From: Gangjinia marincola
Lineage (GTDB): Bacteria; Bacteroidota; Bacteroidia; Flavobacteriales; Flavobacteriaceae
Reading direction: 5' to 3'
Length of the DNA stretch: 64,000 bases
Assembly: GCF_039523415.1 (NCBI RefSeq)
Contig: NZ_BAAAFG010000015.1
Coordinates: 248,001-312,000 of the forward strand
In this document: positions 5,952-15,546 of the stretch, piece by piece
How the letters are laid out: every line of letters begins with the position of its first letter
How positions within the stretch are numbered: the first letter of the stretch is position 1
Position numbers and translations under genes: made by a program
The notes under the pieces: model-generated
Told to the model about the DNA's origin: nothing
The model's database searches: none
The model's input: the letters and a program-made list of their open reading frames with translations, nothing else

Positions 5952-8676
5952 GATAATGAGGTTTGATTTCTTTTTCCTGAAAAGGTATATTGGGATCGCA
6001 GATTTCCAAAATGAGCTCAGTGAGCTTTTGTTCAAACCGTTCTAACATTTCGGCAGTAATTTGATCCGATTTATCCTCCTTAAGTGGAATAAATCCTGCA
6101 GAAAAGTTCTTGAATGATATAATGCCGGCCTTTACCGGAAGTTCAATTTTTTTGGCTGTATGCAAAAGAAGCGCATAGGTTAATAGCTGAAAAGGCTTGC
6201 TGTAATCGTCGTAATTTGTAATCAATTCATCCCAATCTTTTAAGATAACCTGTCCTTGTTGCACCTTACCTGTTTTATAGTCAATAATCCTCAAATCGTT
6301 ATTGAACTGATCAACGCGATCTATTTTTCCTTTTAGGTTTACTTTATAGGAAAGCTCAGGAATTTCAAGACCTATTTCTAAATCTTGCTCTACCTCTTTC
6401 AAAAAAATCGTATTTCTTCCTAACGTAGCTTTTTCTAAATGCAAAAATTCCCGTACATATTTTTTAGCGACTTCAAAGATGATCAGGTTTTTTCCGGTTA
6501 AAGTATTGCGCAAAGTATATGTTTTTTCAAATTGAATCTTTACTTGTTTTTCAGAATTTTTTAAAAGTTGATCTAGTATATCCGCAGTAAGTTGATGACC
6601 TATGTAGGGCTTAAAGAGTTCTTCCAATGTATCATGTACAATAGTCCCTAGTGTATTTGCCGCTATAGTCTCCTCAACCTCATCGCTTTCTTCTATTCCC
6701 AAAATGTAGCGGTAATAAAAATCCACCGGATTCCGTAAATATATCAATAGAGCTGAAGCTGAAAACCCTTTCGATGCTTTTTCAATTATCTTGTCAATAA
6801 CATCTGTTGTTTTTTCGATTGTTTTCAAAACTTTTTTTGATGTTGGAATGGCCGATGTAACTGTATAGTTTCTGTAGGTGTGTTGAGACTGCTGCTCTAT
6901 TTCAAGCTGACGAATAAATCTGCTTTTTTCACCACCTAGCAAACTATTTGGCTCTGTCGTATATAATAGTGTAATCTTTTTCGCCCGGTGCAGCAGGCGA
7001 TAAAAATGATAGGTATATATCGCGTCTTTTTCTTTGTAGGTAGGCAGACCGTACTCTTTTTTTAGATCGTATGGAATAAATGAATTGGCGCTTTTACCCG
7101 CTGGTAACACTCCCTCGTTTAAATTTGTAATAATTACATGTTCAAAATCCAATCCACGGGTTTCAAGCATTCCCATGAGTTGAAGTCCGTCAAAGGGCGA
7201 ACCTAAAAAATCAATCGTTTCAGCAGATAAGCTGTCCCTGTAAATTCGCTGAAGCATACTGATAGAATGTATGTTTTTATATAAAACAATAAGTTTCCTT
7301 AAACGCTCAAAAACCTGATTAAATTTAAAGAGGTATTGCAAAGATGTCGCTTGATTATCATTACTCAACGATGCTTTTAAGATATGTATGAAGTCGATAA
7401 TACGTCGAATGAATTCTATTGTACTCTTAAATTCATCAAAGATCAAATGGATGAGAAATTTTTCATTATCAGTTGACGCTATTGACTCCAGATCTGTTAG
7501 TGCTACATATATCAAATTCTCTCGTTGGATTTTTTGTATTGCTTTTCTTGAGAACCTTGAGAAAACAGACTGAATAAGGTTATGGCTTAATACGTTTAAA
7601 ACTATTTTATAATATTTTGTTTTACTGGGATTAACGTGAAGATCAAACAGCTCTTCAAAAAAAGAAGCTACAGGACTCTCTGTAATGTTCATTCCCATCG
7701 TAACATTAATGCTCAAAATATTGCTAGGTATCGTATTAAGCATAGGGAGAAGTAAGGACTCATTCCCCAAAATAAGTGCCGTTTTTTTTTGATCTTCAAC
7801 ACTAAGCGTACTCAATATTTCTCCTACATGCTTTGTAATTTGAATATCGCTGGAAACACCAACTAAACTGAACTCTTTCTTTTGTGTAAAGTGATTAGAA
7901 ATCCACTTCGGTTCATTTACTTTGTAATAAGACCAAACGTTAAAGTATTCTCGTAAAAATAATGCGGCATCATGATATGGATGCTCTAAAAAGTATTGAT
8001 CTGCATCCCAGTATATTTCTGCTTTTCCTGCCGTTAAAAACTCCTGAATGATCTGCTGTTCTGCTGTATTTAATGCGTTAAACCCTAAAAAAATATGAGG
8101 TTTATGGTTATAGGCAAGATAGGATTTAGTACCATAAGCAGCAGTTCTATAAGCTAAACCTTGATACGCCTTTTCATCCTTAATCAAGGTCTTGCTAAAT
8201 TGTTTATAATATACGGGAAGTAGGTTCCAAAACTTGAGGTAATTCTCAACCAACTTAGTCTTTTCGGGTTGCAATGACCAGTGGTTGATATCTTGAATTC
8301 TACCCAGATAAGTAAAGAAAGAATTTGCATCAATAAGGTAACGATCAATCTCATTAAAATCATACAGTAAGGTTTGTGCCCAGTTATAAAAAACGTCAAA
8401 CGTTTCTTGATCAGCCTTAGGAGTATGGGTTACGTATACCTCGTAAAAGCTAAACAGAGCCGTAGTATTGTCGATTACCTTAACTTGAGCAATCTCTTCT
8501 ATGAAATCTTCAATACTATATATCTTAGGTAGAAAAGTAGTATGAGAAAGTTGCTTTGCAAGTTCCTTTTTCAAGAACAGACCGGCTCTTTTACTGGGAA
8601 GAATAAAAACATATTCTGACATTGGTATCGAACCAGAAGCAATGTCCTTGAGTACAGCAGAAATAAAACTAGTCAT
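5941..8676 (-). CDS. addB: AddB-like helicase/nuclease subunit (PD-(D/E)XK nuclease)
   Basis: A 911-residue protein matching the AddB subunit of the AddAB (RecBCD-type) double-strand-break repair enzyme. The N-terminus keeps the inactive helicase fold (VFILPSKRAGLFLKKEL around residues 25-40), the centre holds a UvrD-like fold (FEHVIITNLNEGVLP, about residue 520) and the C-terminus a PD-(D/E)XK nuclease with GKIDRVDQ and LRIIDYKTGK near residues 785-805. The four-cysteine iron-sulfur cluster of Bacillus AddB is absent; only one Cys sits near the C-terminus (EICDPN). The partner addA lies upstream on the same strand, but with kbl and ompA in between. Start at ATG 8676; a terminator for ompA lies just before it. 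Confidence 0.85.
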   Translation of the reverse strand: MTSFISAVLKDIASGSIPMSEYVFILPSKRAGLFLKKELAKQLSHTTFLPKIYSIEDFIEEIAQVKVIDNTTALFSFYEVYVTHTPKADQETFDVFYNWAQTLLYDFNEIDRYLIDANSFFTYLGRIQDINHWSLQPEKTKLVENYLKFWNLLPVYYKQFSKTLIKDEKAYQGLAYRTAAYGTKSYLAYNHKPHIFLGFNALNTAEQQIIQEFLTAGKAEIYWDADQYFLEHPYHDAALFLREYFNVWSYYKVNEPKWISNHFTQKKEFSLVGVSSDIQITKHVGEILSTLSVEDQKKTALILGNESLLLPMLNTIPSNILSINVTMGMNITESPVASFFEELFDLHVNPSKTKYYKIVLNVLSHNLIQSVFSRFSRKAIQKIQRENLIYVALTDLESIASTDNEKFLIHLIFDEFKSTIEFIRRIIDFIHILKASLSNDNQATSLQYLFKFNQVFERLRKLIVLYKNIHSISMLQRIYRDSLSAETIDFLGSPFDGLQLMGMLETRGLDFEHVIITNLNEGVLPAGKSANSFIPYDLKKEYGLPTYKEKDAIYTYHFYRLLHRAKKITLLYTTEPNSLLGGEKSRFIRQLEIEQQSQHTYRNYTVTSAIPTSKKVLKTIEKTTDVIDKIIEKASKGFSASALLIYLRNPVDFYYRYILGIEESDEVEETIAANTLGTIVHDTLEELFKPYIGHQLTADILDQLLKNSEKQVKIQFEKTYTLRNTLTGKNLIIFEVAKKYVREFLHLEKATLGRNTIFLKEVEQDLEIGLEIPELSYKVNLKGKIDRVDQFNNDLRIIDYKTGKVQQGQVILKDWDELITNYDDYSKPFQLLTYALLLHTAKKIELPVKAGIISFKNFSAGFIPLKEDKSDQITAEMLERFEQKLTELILEICDPNIPFQEKEIKPHYHGY

Positions 8677-8680
8677 CCCT

Positions 8681-8712
8681 AAAAATAAAAAACGCCCTGA
8701 TAAATCAGGGCG
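8681..8712 (-). terminator. rho-independent terminator of ompA
   Basis: CGCCCTGAT and ATCAGGGCG (8693-8712) form a 9-bp stem followed on the minus strand by TTTTTTATTTTTA. It sits between the ompA stop and the addB start, so addB is partly insulated from the strong ompA promoter. Confidence 0.85.
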
Positions 8713-8737
8713 CTTTATTAAAATATGTTGAAAGAAA

Positions 8738-10111
8738 TTATTCCTTCACCAGGTTGATTTCAACTCTACGGTTTTGCGCTCTACCTTTTCTCGTATTATT
8801 AGGAGCAATTGGCTTAGATTCTCCAAAACCTTCTGCGGATAGTCTAAATTCATCAATTCCTCCGCTTACTAAAGCATTCTTAACAGAAAGTGCTCTTTCT
8901 TGAGATAAGCGTTGGTTGTTTTTCTCACTTCCTACGCTATCAGTATGACCATCTACGCTGAACTTAGCAGATGGATATTCTTTAAGAATTTCAATGATAT
9001 CGTCAATTACTTGCTGAGATTCAGCTTTAATTGTTGACTTTCCTGTATCGAATAAAATGGTTTTAGCATACTCATTCAGTGTCTTTTGAACTTCTTCAGT
9101 AACTTCAGGACAACCGTTGTTTGCAACAGTACCTGCAACATCTGGACACTGATCATCTTTGTCTAACACACCATCGCCATCAGTATCAGGCCATGGGCAT
9201 CCATCGTTTTCAGCAACACCAGCTTCATCTGGACACTTGTCATCTCCATCTTTTATTCCATCGCCATCAGCATCAGGACATCCGTTTAATGAAGCTAAAC
9301 CAGCTTCAGTAGGACAATCATCTTTAGGATCTGGCACACCGTCACCATCTGTATCGGGACAACCATCGAATTCAGCTAAACCAGCTTCTTCTGGACATGC
9401 ATCTTTTCTGTCTTCAATACCATCTAAGTCAGTATCAGGACATCCATTGAATTGCTCTAAACCAGCAACTTCTGGACACTCATCATTTTTATCGTAGATT
9501 CCATCTCCATCAGTATCCTTGCCTCCAAAAGAGAATTTAAGACCTGCGGCATGCTGGAAGTGCTCACTAATATTATCTTCAAATACTTCTTTGTAAGTAG
9601 ATTGAAGTGAAAGACCTACATTCTCAGTAAACCAAAATGTAAGACCAACGGTACCGTTGAATGTTCCCGCTTCGGCATCATCTAACCATACATAACCACC
9701 ACCAACTCCTAAGAAAGGATCAATTACACTACTATTAAGGATGTTTTTAAAGCTATAGTTGATGGATCCATCTGCAGCATAATAAGTTAAGTCATCCACA
9801 GATACATCACCTAACTTATCAATCCTGTTTACAGAACCAATTACTTCAAATGAAAATCCATCACCAATATATCTGGCAACAGATAAACGAGATACAGACG
9901 GAAGAATGTTCCAGTGGTCTTCAGCATTAAAGTACTCGTCAAAGAAGTTTTCGCTGGTTGTAGTGCCTTCTCCTAACCCATCACCTACAGGGTATACGTC
10001 GATAGCATTAATACCAACATTAATAGCCCAAGGATTGTTTTCGTCTTGCGCTTGAATAGTTAAGCTTACAAAAAACAATGCAGCTAATAGAATTTTGCTA
10101 AGATGTTTCAT
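8738..10111 (-). CDS. OmpA family outer membrane protein with thrombospondin type-3 repeats
   Basis: A 457-residue outer membrane protein that anchors the envelope to peptidoglycan. It has a signal peptide (ends SLTIQAQ, residue 21), an N-terminal beta-barrel domain to about residue 198, five thrombospondin type-3 calcium repeats of the form DTDGDGxxDxxDxCP with GCP spacers (about residues 200-335), and a C-terminal OmpA peptidoglycan-binding domain with TILFDTGKSTIK, VDGHTDSVGSEKNN and GRAQNRRVEI. This domain order is typical for the abundant OmpA of Flavobacteriia. It has a textbook promoter and its own terminator, so it is probably strongly expressed independently of its addAB neighbours. 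Confidence 0.95.
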   Translation of the reverse strand: MKHLSKILLAALFFVSLTIQAQDENNPWAINVGINAIDVYPVGDGLGEGTTTSENFFDEYFNAEDHWNILPSVSRLSVARYIGDGFSFEVIGSVNRIDKLGDVSVDDLTYYAADGSINYSFKNILNSSVIDPFLGVGGGYVWLDDAEAGTFNGTVGLTFWFTENVGLSLQSTYKEVFEDNISEHFQHAAGLKFSFGGKDTDGDGIYDKNDECPEVAGLEQFNGCPDTDLDGIEDRKDACPEEAGLAEFDGCPDTDGDGVPDPKDDCPTEAGLASLNGCPDADGDGIKDGDDKCPDEAGVAENDGCPWPDTDGDGVLDKDDQCPDVAGTVANNGCPEVTEEVQKTLNEYAKTILFDTGKSTIKAESQQVIDDIIEILKEYPSAKFSVDGHTDSVGSEKNNQRLSQERALSVKNALVSGGIDEFRLSAEGFGESKPIAPNNTRKGRAQNRRVEINLVKE

Positions 10112-10146
10112 ATTCTAAAATTAATTAATTTACGTGTTAATGCGGA

Positions 10147-10177
10147 CAAAAGTAAACTGTTAAAATTTAACAACAAA
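10147..10177 (-). promoter_or_regulatory. promoter of ompA (Bacteroidota type)
   Basis: On the minus strand TTTG (10177-10174) and TACTTTTG (10154-10147) are separated by exactly 19 bases, the textbook Bacteroidota -33/-7 arrangement. The likely start of transcription leaves a leader of about 30 bases before the ATG at 10111. A second -7-like word, TATCTTTG, overlaps the -33 box and could drive an upstream start. Confidence 0.8.
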
Positions 10178-10227
10178 GATAAAAATTATAAATTTTTCTT
10201 AAGCGAACTATATGTAATACCTATCGT

Positions 10228-11424
10228 TTAGTCAATAATATTCAGGGATTTACCAACTTTTTTAAACGATGCAATTGCTTTATCTAAATGTTCTTTTGTA
10301 TGTGCAGCAGATAATTGCACCCTTATCCTAGCCTTCTCTTTAGGAACTACGGGGTAGAAAAAGCCTATCACATAAATACCCTCTTCTAATAGCTTATCTG
10401 CCATTTCTTGTGAAAGTTTTGCGTCGTACAACATTACTGGTACTATGGCAGAATCGCCATCGATTATATCAAAGCCTGCTTCTTTGAGTCCTTTTTTGAA
10501 ATAAGCTGTATTCTCTTGTAATTTATCTCTTAGCGAAGTGTCATTCATCAACATTTCAAAGACCTTGATGCTTGCTCCTACAATTGTTGGCGCAAGAGAA
10601 TTTGAAAATAGATAAGGCCTTGAACGCTGTCTCAAAATCTCAATAATTTCTTTTTTTCCAGTGGTATATCCCCCCATTGCTCCTCCTAAGGCTTTTCCAA
10701 GGGTTCCTGTGATAATATCTATTCGACCTAAAACCCCCTTTTCTTCTAATGTTCCTATTCCCTTTTCTCCTATAAAACCAGTGGCGTGGCATTCATCAAT
10801 CATGACCATTGCATCATACTGATCTGCCAAGTCACATATTTTATCCAAAGGAGCAACTAAACCGTCCATACTAAATACACCATCAGTGACAATGAGTTTA
10901 AATCGCGCTCCATCTTCATTTGCCCTTTTGAGTTGTTCTTCTAACTCCTGCATATCATTATTTTTGTAACGATATCTTGCCGCTTTACAAAGTCTAACAC
11001 CATCTATAATAGATGCATGATTTAACGAATCTGAAATTATGGCATCCTCTTTAGAAAGTAACGGCTCAAAAACACCTCCATTAGCATCAAATGCCGCTGC
11101 GTAGAGAATGGTATCTTCTGTTCCATAAAACGCTGCAATAGTATGCTCCAGTTTTTTATGAATATCCTGAGTACCGCAAATAAATCGTACGCTGGACATC
11201 CCAAAACCATGTGAATCTAACGTATCCTTTGCCGCTTGTACGACATCTGGATGTGAAGACAATCCTAAGTAATTATTTGCACAAAAGTTAAGCACTTTCT
11301 CTCCAGAGGTTAACGTTATTTCAGCTCCTTGAGGTGAAGCAATAATGCGTTCTTTTTTAAACAGTCCGTTTTCTTTTATTTCCTCTAACTCGCGTCGCAA
11401 GTGCTCTTGTATATTACCGTACAT
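10228..11424 (-). CDS. kbl: glycine C-acetyltransferase (2-amino-3-ketobutyrate CoA ligase)
   Basis: A 398-residue PLP enzyme of the alpha-oxoamine synthase family that splits 2-amino-3-ketobutyrate with CoA into glycine and acetyl-CoA, completing threonine breakdown. The PLP lysine is in TGTLGKALGGAMGGYTTG, with SDSLNHASIIDG and VMIDECHATGFIG as family motifs. The length matches Kbl of other bacteria only if the ATG at 11424 (MYGNIQEHL) is used; an upstream ATG at 11472 would overlap addA by 29 bases and add 16 residues with no match. It follows addA by 19 bases, so the two are probably cotranscribed. No threonine dehydrogenase gene is in the window. Confidence 0.93.
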   Translation of the reverse strand: MYGNIQEHLRRELEEIKENGLFKKERIIASPQGAEITLTSGEKVLNFCANNYLGLSSHPDVVQAAKDTLDSHGFGMSSVRFICGTQDIHKKLEHTIAAFYGTEDTILYAAAFDANGGVFEPLLSKEDAIISDSLNHASIIDGVRLCKAARYRYKNNDMQELEEQLKRANEDGARFKLIVTDGVFSMDGLVAPLDKICDLADQYDAMVMIDECHATGFIGEKGIGTLEEKGVLGRIDIITGTLGKALGGAMGGYTTGKKEIIEILRQRSRPYLFSNSLAPTIVGASIKVFEMLMNDTSLRDKLQENTAYFKKGLKEAGFDIIDGDSAIVPVMLYDAKLSQEMADKLLEEGIYVIGFFYPVVPKEKARIRVQLSAAHTKEHLDKAIASFKKVGKSLNIID

Positions 11425-11443
11425 AATTTCTTTTTTTGCAAAA

Positions 11444-14400
11444 CTAAACATATTTAATCGATACAGACTCATTTAAATAGATCAAAACACATTGACTAAC
11501 GTTGAATCCTAACGACTGATAGGCCTTTTTATAAAGAGATATTTGCTCTTCATGAATTGAGCGTTCACCACCGGTTTTATAATCTATAATTGTAGCCGAA
11601 TTGCCCGAGATTACCACACGATCCGGACGTAAAATTTCACCATCGTAGAATACATCCCTTTCATTGTGAATTATCAAATCATTATTGAAATAATCATTTA
11701 ATTTTGGGTGAGTAATAATGTTTGTGAGCATTTTTTCGAAATCATCTTTTTGATCTTCTGTAAAAAGTTCATCTTGAATAGCCTCTTTCAATGCCGCATC
11801 AATAGAAGTTTGATCTGTTACGTGAGCCAAAAGCTCATGATAAATAAGTCCTTTTTCAATTGCTCCTTGCCGTGAGGTGTCCCACATTCTTCCCTGTTTA
11901 GTGACCATCTGTAAGCCTTGAGTAGCCAAGGATGATGAGATCAAGGTCTGCATAATTACTGTTTTTTGAGGGCGCTGATCTTTTGATGTTTTGTAACTCA
12001 AGTCTCCAAATATGTATTTTGATTCACCCTCGATCCAAGTATTGTTATGCTGTAGAAAATTCTTTAGTTGTGCACTACTGTTAAAAATTTCGCTTTTTTT
12101 ATCGTGATCGTATGCTAATATGTAAAGTTGATGTTTAGCTCTGGTATGAGCTACGTAGGTAAGATTCAGTGCGTCCAATTCTTTTTCGGCCAAAAGATAC
12201 TGAACCTCATGTGTTGTTTCTTCAAAATTCTCTAGTCGTTTATTCGCCTTTATATACGATACCTCAATATCGTCCAGCGGAGGATCGTTTTTAATCCAAA
12301 TGTGATCGCTGTTTCTAAAATCAGCCTTTTCTGATGCATATGGATAAATCACCACAGGAAACTGGAGGCCTTTAGACTTATGGATCGTCATTATGTTAAC
12401 TGCATCCACATCTTGAGGCGCATTGAGGCTTATAGAATTTTTTGAACTTTCCCAGTAGTCTAAAAACCCGGTAATTCCTTTATTTGAGCGTTGAGAAAAA
12501 GCAAATACCTCATCTAACAATTTGATGACGTAGCTCTCTGGCTCATCAATTAGATTAAATGACCTCACGAGATCTTCTATCATGTCATAAAACGGCAAGG
12601 AGAGGCTCTTTTTAGGGTCGACATAAATATCGATCGATTGAAGTTGATTGAAGAAATCAATGCTCTCTACTGCTAATGCGTTAACAATAAACGAATGTTT
12701 TTTTTCTTCGGAAAAGGAATTAGGTAATACAAACTCTAAGATATCCAGTTTGATATGATCGTCTTCTGGATGTAGCAGCAATTTTAATACAGAAATGATC
12801 AGAAGCACCTTAGCACTATTTGAAATCAATAAGGTTTCTGAAGATATTATAGGAATTTGAGCTTCACTTACCGCATTTGCAATGATAATACCTTCTTGTT
12901 TTTTTCTGGTAAGAATAGCGATATCCTGATAGGAAACACCATTTTCTTGAAGGGTAATGATAATCTCTACAACTTTAGGCGGAATAACTTCATGTAGCTC
13001 CTCTATAGTTTTAGCTTCAAAAAATTCCACGTCTACGTATCCTTCAGCCTCTTTTATTTTCTCCTGTCCGGCTTTTTCAAAAAGGGTCGCGTATTGCGGG
13101 TTGGATTGTGTAGTGGATAAATAAGAAAAAAAGGCGTTGTTAAAATCTATAATTTGCCGGTCGCTTCGATAATTATGACCCAGAGTAATCAATTCTTTCT
13201 CGTATCTAAACGGATTTTTATCATCTATTAAATCGATAAATTGTTGAGCTTTACCTCCCCTAAAGCGATAAATAGCCTGCTTAGCGTCTCCAACCAGCAT
13301 TAAACTTCCTTCCTTGGCCGTGGCACTTGTATCCAAACGGTACTCTACTAAAGGAAGTAAATTCTGCCATTGTAATAAGGAAGTGTCTTGAAATTCATCA
13401 ATAAAATAATGCTTATAACGCTCCCCAAGCCTCTCGTAAATAAAGGGGGCAGGTTGGTCTTTGATAGTATTACTAATTAATTCATTAAACTCTGAAATCA
13501 ATAACAGATTGCGTTCTTCTTTAATTTTGTTAACCTCTGCCTGAATACGATTAAGCAATGATAATGGGATAATATTTTTATCTAGTACTTTCAAAAATTG
13601 AATTCTAAGTACGGCTTTTTTAGCCGTAAAAAATAACTCGGCAATCTGAGGTTGTATCTGATCAAACGTATTCTTAACCTCCAAACTAACTCGATTTGGA
13701 TATAAGGGTTCACTAGCTATAGTTATCATGTATTTAGCGTCAAACTTTTGACGTTCTACATTTTTTTTAAGAGAATTAAAAAAATTGAATACATATCCTC
13801 CTGAAAAGTCTTCTTTATTTAGATCGTATTTTTTACATAGCATTTGAAATGAAACGATCGCTTCTTGTACCGTATTTTTTTGAGCATTCATTTCTAACCA
13901 GAGTTTTTTATTGTATCTCTCAAAATCTATTAAGCTCTTATCGCTTATTTGCTTGAGATATTTGGTATTATTTTCACTGGTTAATAATTGAGCGACTTCA
14001 TAAAGCTGCTGTGACACATCCCAGCTTTTATCTTCATCTATTTTAGATAATGAATATGTAATTATGGTTTGAGTGAGCAACTTTTCCTTGCCGGCTTGTG
14101 CAATAATTCGATCCACAGCCTCAATTAAAATTTCTTTTGTATTAAGTGCGACTTCAAAATTTTGAGATAAGCCTAAATCTTTTGCAAAGGTTCTAAGAAT
14201 TCTATGTGTAAATCCATCAATAGTAGAAACATCAAAAGCGGCGTAGTTGTGCAGTAAATGAAGTAATATTCTTTTTGATTTGGAGCAAAGCTTATCTTTA
14301 GGAACATCAAGTTCTCCTGATAATTGGGATAGCATGGCCTCATCGTCTTTAGCAATATCTTCGCGCGTAAATGCAATAAGATAATTAATGATCCTCCCTT

Positions 14401-14560
14401 TCATTTCATCCACTGCTTTATTGGTAAATGTTATAGCAAGAATATTCTTATACGCATCAATTGAGGTTGCCTCAAAAAGTTTGATCAGGTAAGATTTTGT
14501 CAAAGCAAATGTCTTCCCGGATCCTGCTGATGCGGTATAAATCTTAAAGGGTGATGTCAC
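11444..14560 (-). CDS. addA: AddA-like UvrD-type helicase/nuclease subunit
   Basis: A 1038-residue superfamily 1A helicase with a C-terminal nuclease, the AddA (RecB-like) subunit of the break-repair enzyme. Helicase motifs in order: ASAGSGKT (residues 10-17, Walker A), FIDEFQDTSLLQW (Walker B), LVGDAKQAIYRFRGG (motif III), LGHNYRSD (IV), VNIMTIHKSKGLQFPVVIYP (V) and YVAHTRAKHQLYIL (VI). The nuclease end has GLIYHELLA, ILRPDRVV and ATIIDYKTGGE, the PD-(D/E)XK residues. The start is a GTG at 14560, because no ATG fits before the Walker A loop. It is divergent from sodA across 135 bases. Confidence 0.9.
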   Translation of the reverse strand: MTSPFKIYTASAGSGKTFALTKSYLIKLFEATSIDAYKNILAITFTNKAVDEMKGRIINYLIAFTREDIAKDDEAMLSQLSGELDVPKDKLCSKSKRILLHLLHNYAAFDVSTIDGFTHRILRTFAKDLGLSQNFEVALNTKEILIEAVDRIIAQAGKEKLLTQTIITYSLSKIDEDKSWDVSQQLYEVAQLLTSENNTKYLKQISDKSLIDFERYNKKLWLEMNAQKNTVQEAIVSFQMLCKKYDLNKEDFSGGYVFNFFNSLKKNVERQKFDAKYMITIASEPLYPNRVSLEVKNTFDQIQPQIAELFFTAKKAVLRIQFLKVLDKNIIPLSLLNRIQAEVNKIKEERNLLLISEFNELISNTIKDQPAPFIYERLGERYKHYFIDEFQDTSLLQWQNLLPLVEYRLDTSATAKEGSLMLVGDAKQAIYRFRGGKAQQFIDLIDDKNPFRYEKELITLGHNYRSDRQIIDFNNAFFSYLSTTQSNPQYATLFEKAGQEKIKEAEGYVDVEFFEAKTIEELHEVIPPKVVEIIITLQENGVSYQDIAILTRKKQEGIIIANAVSEAQIPIISSETLLISNSAKVLLIISVLKLLLHPEDDHIKLDILEFVLPNSFSEEKKHSFIVNALAVESIDFFNQLQSIDIYVDPKKSLSLPFYDMIEDLVRSFNLIDEPESYVIKLLDEVFAFSQRSNKGITGFLDYWESSKNSISLNAPQDVDAVNIMTIHKSKGLQFPVVIYPYASEKADFRNSDHIWIKNDPPLDDIEVSYIKANKRLENFEETTHEVQYLLAEKELDALNLTYVAHTRAKHQLYILAYDHDKKSEIFNSSAQLKNFLQHNNTWIEGESKYIFGDLSYKTSKDQRPQKTVIMQTLISSSLATQGLQMVTKQGRMWDTSRQGAIEKGLIYHELLAHVTDQTSIDAALKEAIQDELFTEDQKDDFEKMLTNIITHPKLNDYFNNDLIIHNERDVFYDGEILRPDRVVISGNSATIIDYKTGGERSIHEEQISLYKKAYQSLGFNVSQCVLIYLNESVSIKYV

Positions 14561-14659
14561 AACAATTTTATAGTTTTAGATTTACTCAATATTAAGCCAA
14601 AAAGACGGAGTTTAAGCTTTTTATAACATCATTTTATTTTTAATACCTCATTCAATCAT

Positions 14660-14667
14660 TATTTTTG
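14660..14667 (+). promoter_or_regulatory. -7 promoter element of sodA
   Basis: TATTTTTG matches TAnnTTTG, with a T-rich stretch (TTTT, 14637-14640) 19 bases upstream in the -33 position. The leader to the ATG at 14696 would be about 22 bases. Confidence 0.5.
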
Positions 14668-14695
14668 ATTAAATCAGAAATAAAAATAGAAAATT

Positions 14696-15304
14696 ATGGC
14701 ATTTGACTTACCAAAACTAGATTACGCGTACGATGCGCTAGAACCAAATATTGATGCACGTACGATGGAAATTCACCATTCTAAGCATCATAATGGATAT
14801 ACCACTAAATTAAATAACGCCATTGAGGGAACGAACGAAGAAGGAAAAACAATTGAAAATATTCTTACCAATCTGGATATGGACAATAAAGCTGTTAGAA
14901 ATAATGGCGGGGGATTTTATAATCACAGACTGTTTTGGAAAGTGATGTCTCCAGATGGTGGTGGAAAACCAACAGGTGAATTAGCTCAGGCTATCGATGA
15001 TGCATACGGCTCTTACGAAGCATTTAAAGACAAATTTTCTACTGCCGCGGGATCACAGTTTGGATCTGGTTGGGCTTGGCTTTGTGTTCACAAAGGTGGG
15101 AAAGTAGAAGTGTGTTCTACGCCTAATCAAGATAATCCATTAATGCCGGGCGTGGGTTGTGGTGGACTTCCAATTTTAGGAATTGATGTATGGGAACACG
15201 CGTATTACTTAAAATACCAAAATAAGCGTCCTGAATATATTGATGCATTTTTTAATGTCATCAACTGGAGTGAAGTATCTAAACAATATAATGAAGGAAA
15301 GTAA
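14696..15304 (+). CDS. sodA: superoxide dismutase, Mn/Fe family
   Basis: A 202-residue cytosolic superoxide dismutase. Metal ligands: His27 (MEIHHSKHH), His77 (GGGFYNHRLFW), and Asp and His in GIDVWEHAYYLKYQNKRP. A Gly-Gly before the second His motif, together with STPNQDNPLM (the Gln that hydrogen-bonds the metal solvent in Mn enzymes), points to the manganese or cambialistic type rather than classical Fe-SOD. No signal peptide. It has its own promoter and a strong terminator, so it is monocistronic, opposite to the addA operon. Confidence 0.95.
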   Translation: MAFDLPKLDYAYDALEPNIDARTMEIHHSKHHNGYTTKLNNAIEGTNEEGKTIENILTNLDMDNKAVRNNGGGFYNHRLFWKVMSPDGGGKPTGELAQAIDDAYGSYEAFKDKFSTAAGSQFGSGWAWLCVHKGGKVEVCSTPNQDNPLMPGVGCGGLPILGIDVWEHAYYLKYQNKRPEYIDAFFNVINWSEVSKQYNEGK

Positions 15305-15323
15305 AACCAGCCTTCTTTTAAAA

Positions 15324-15357
15324 CAAAAAAACCGTCTGAAACAGACGGTTTTTTTGT
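15324..15357. terminator. bidirectional terminator between sodA and purF
   Basis: ACCGTCTG (15331-15338) and CAGACGGT (15342-15349) form a perfect stem with loop AAA, flanked by A7 on the left and T7 on the right. It ends sodA transcripts and can also work on the minus strand. Confidence 0.9.
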
Positions 15358-15382
15358 TTTAATTTTTTCATTTTGGTTTAAT

Positions 15383-15411
15383 AAAAAAGGAGGTCAATGA
15401 CCTCCTTTTTT
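15383..15411. terminator. second bidirectional terminator, facing purF
   Basis: AAAAAAGGAGGTCA is followed by TGACCTCCTTTTTT, an almost perfect palindrome with flanking A and T runs. It probably ends the purF transcript on the minus strand. The remaining spacer to 15546 holds no recognisable feature. Confidence 0.85.
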
Positions 15412-15546
15412 GCCCCAAATCTACCATGAACTTAACCTACTATGTTATGGTATACCCAAATTTATATTAAACCATTCTAAATAAGTCCTAAAAACACTCT
15501 TTTTAGACCAAAAGGTTAAAAAAAACGTCAAAATACACGTTTTACC

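Noticed and set aside
9159..9497. Open frame antisense to the OmpA repeats, rich in Ser, Pro and His
   Set aside because: It is the mirror of the DxDxDG repeats (GATGGTGAT-type codons); the sense strand has signal peptide, domains, promoter and terminator.
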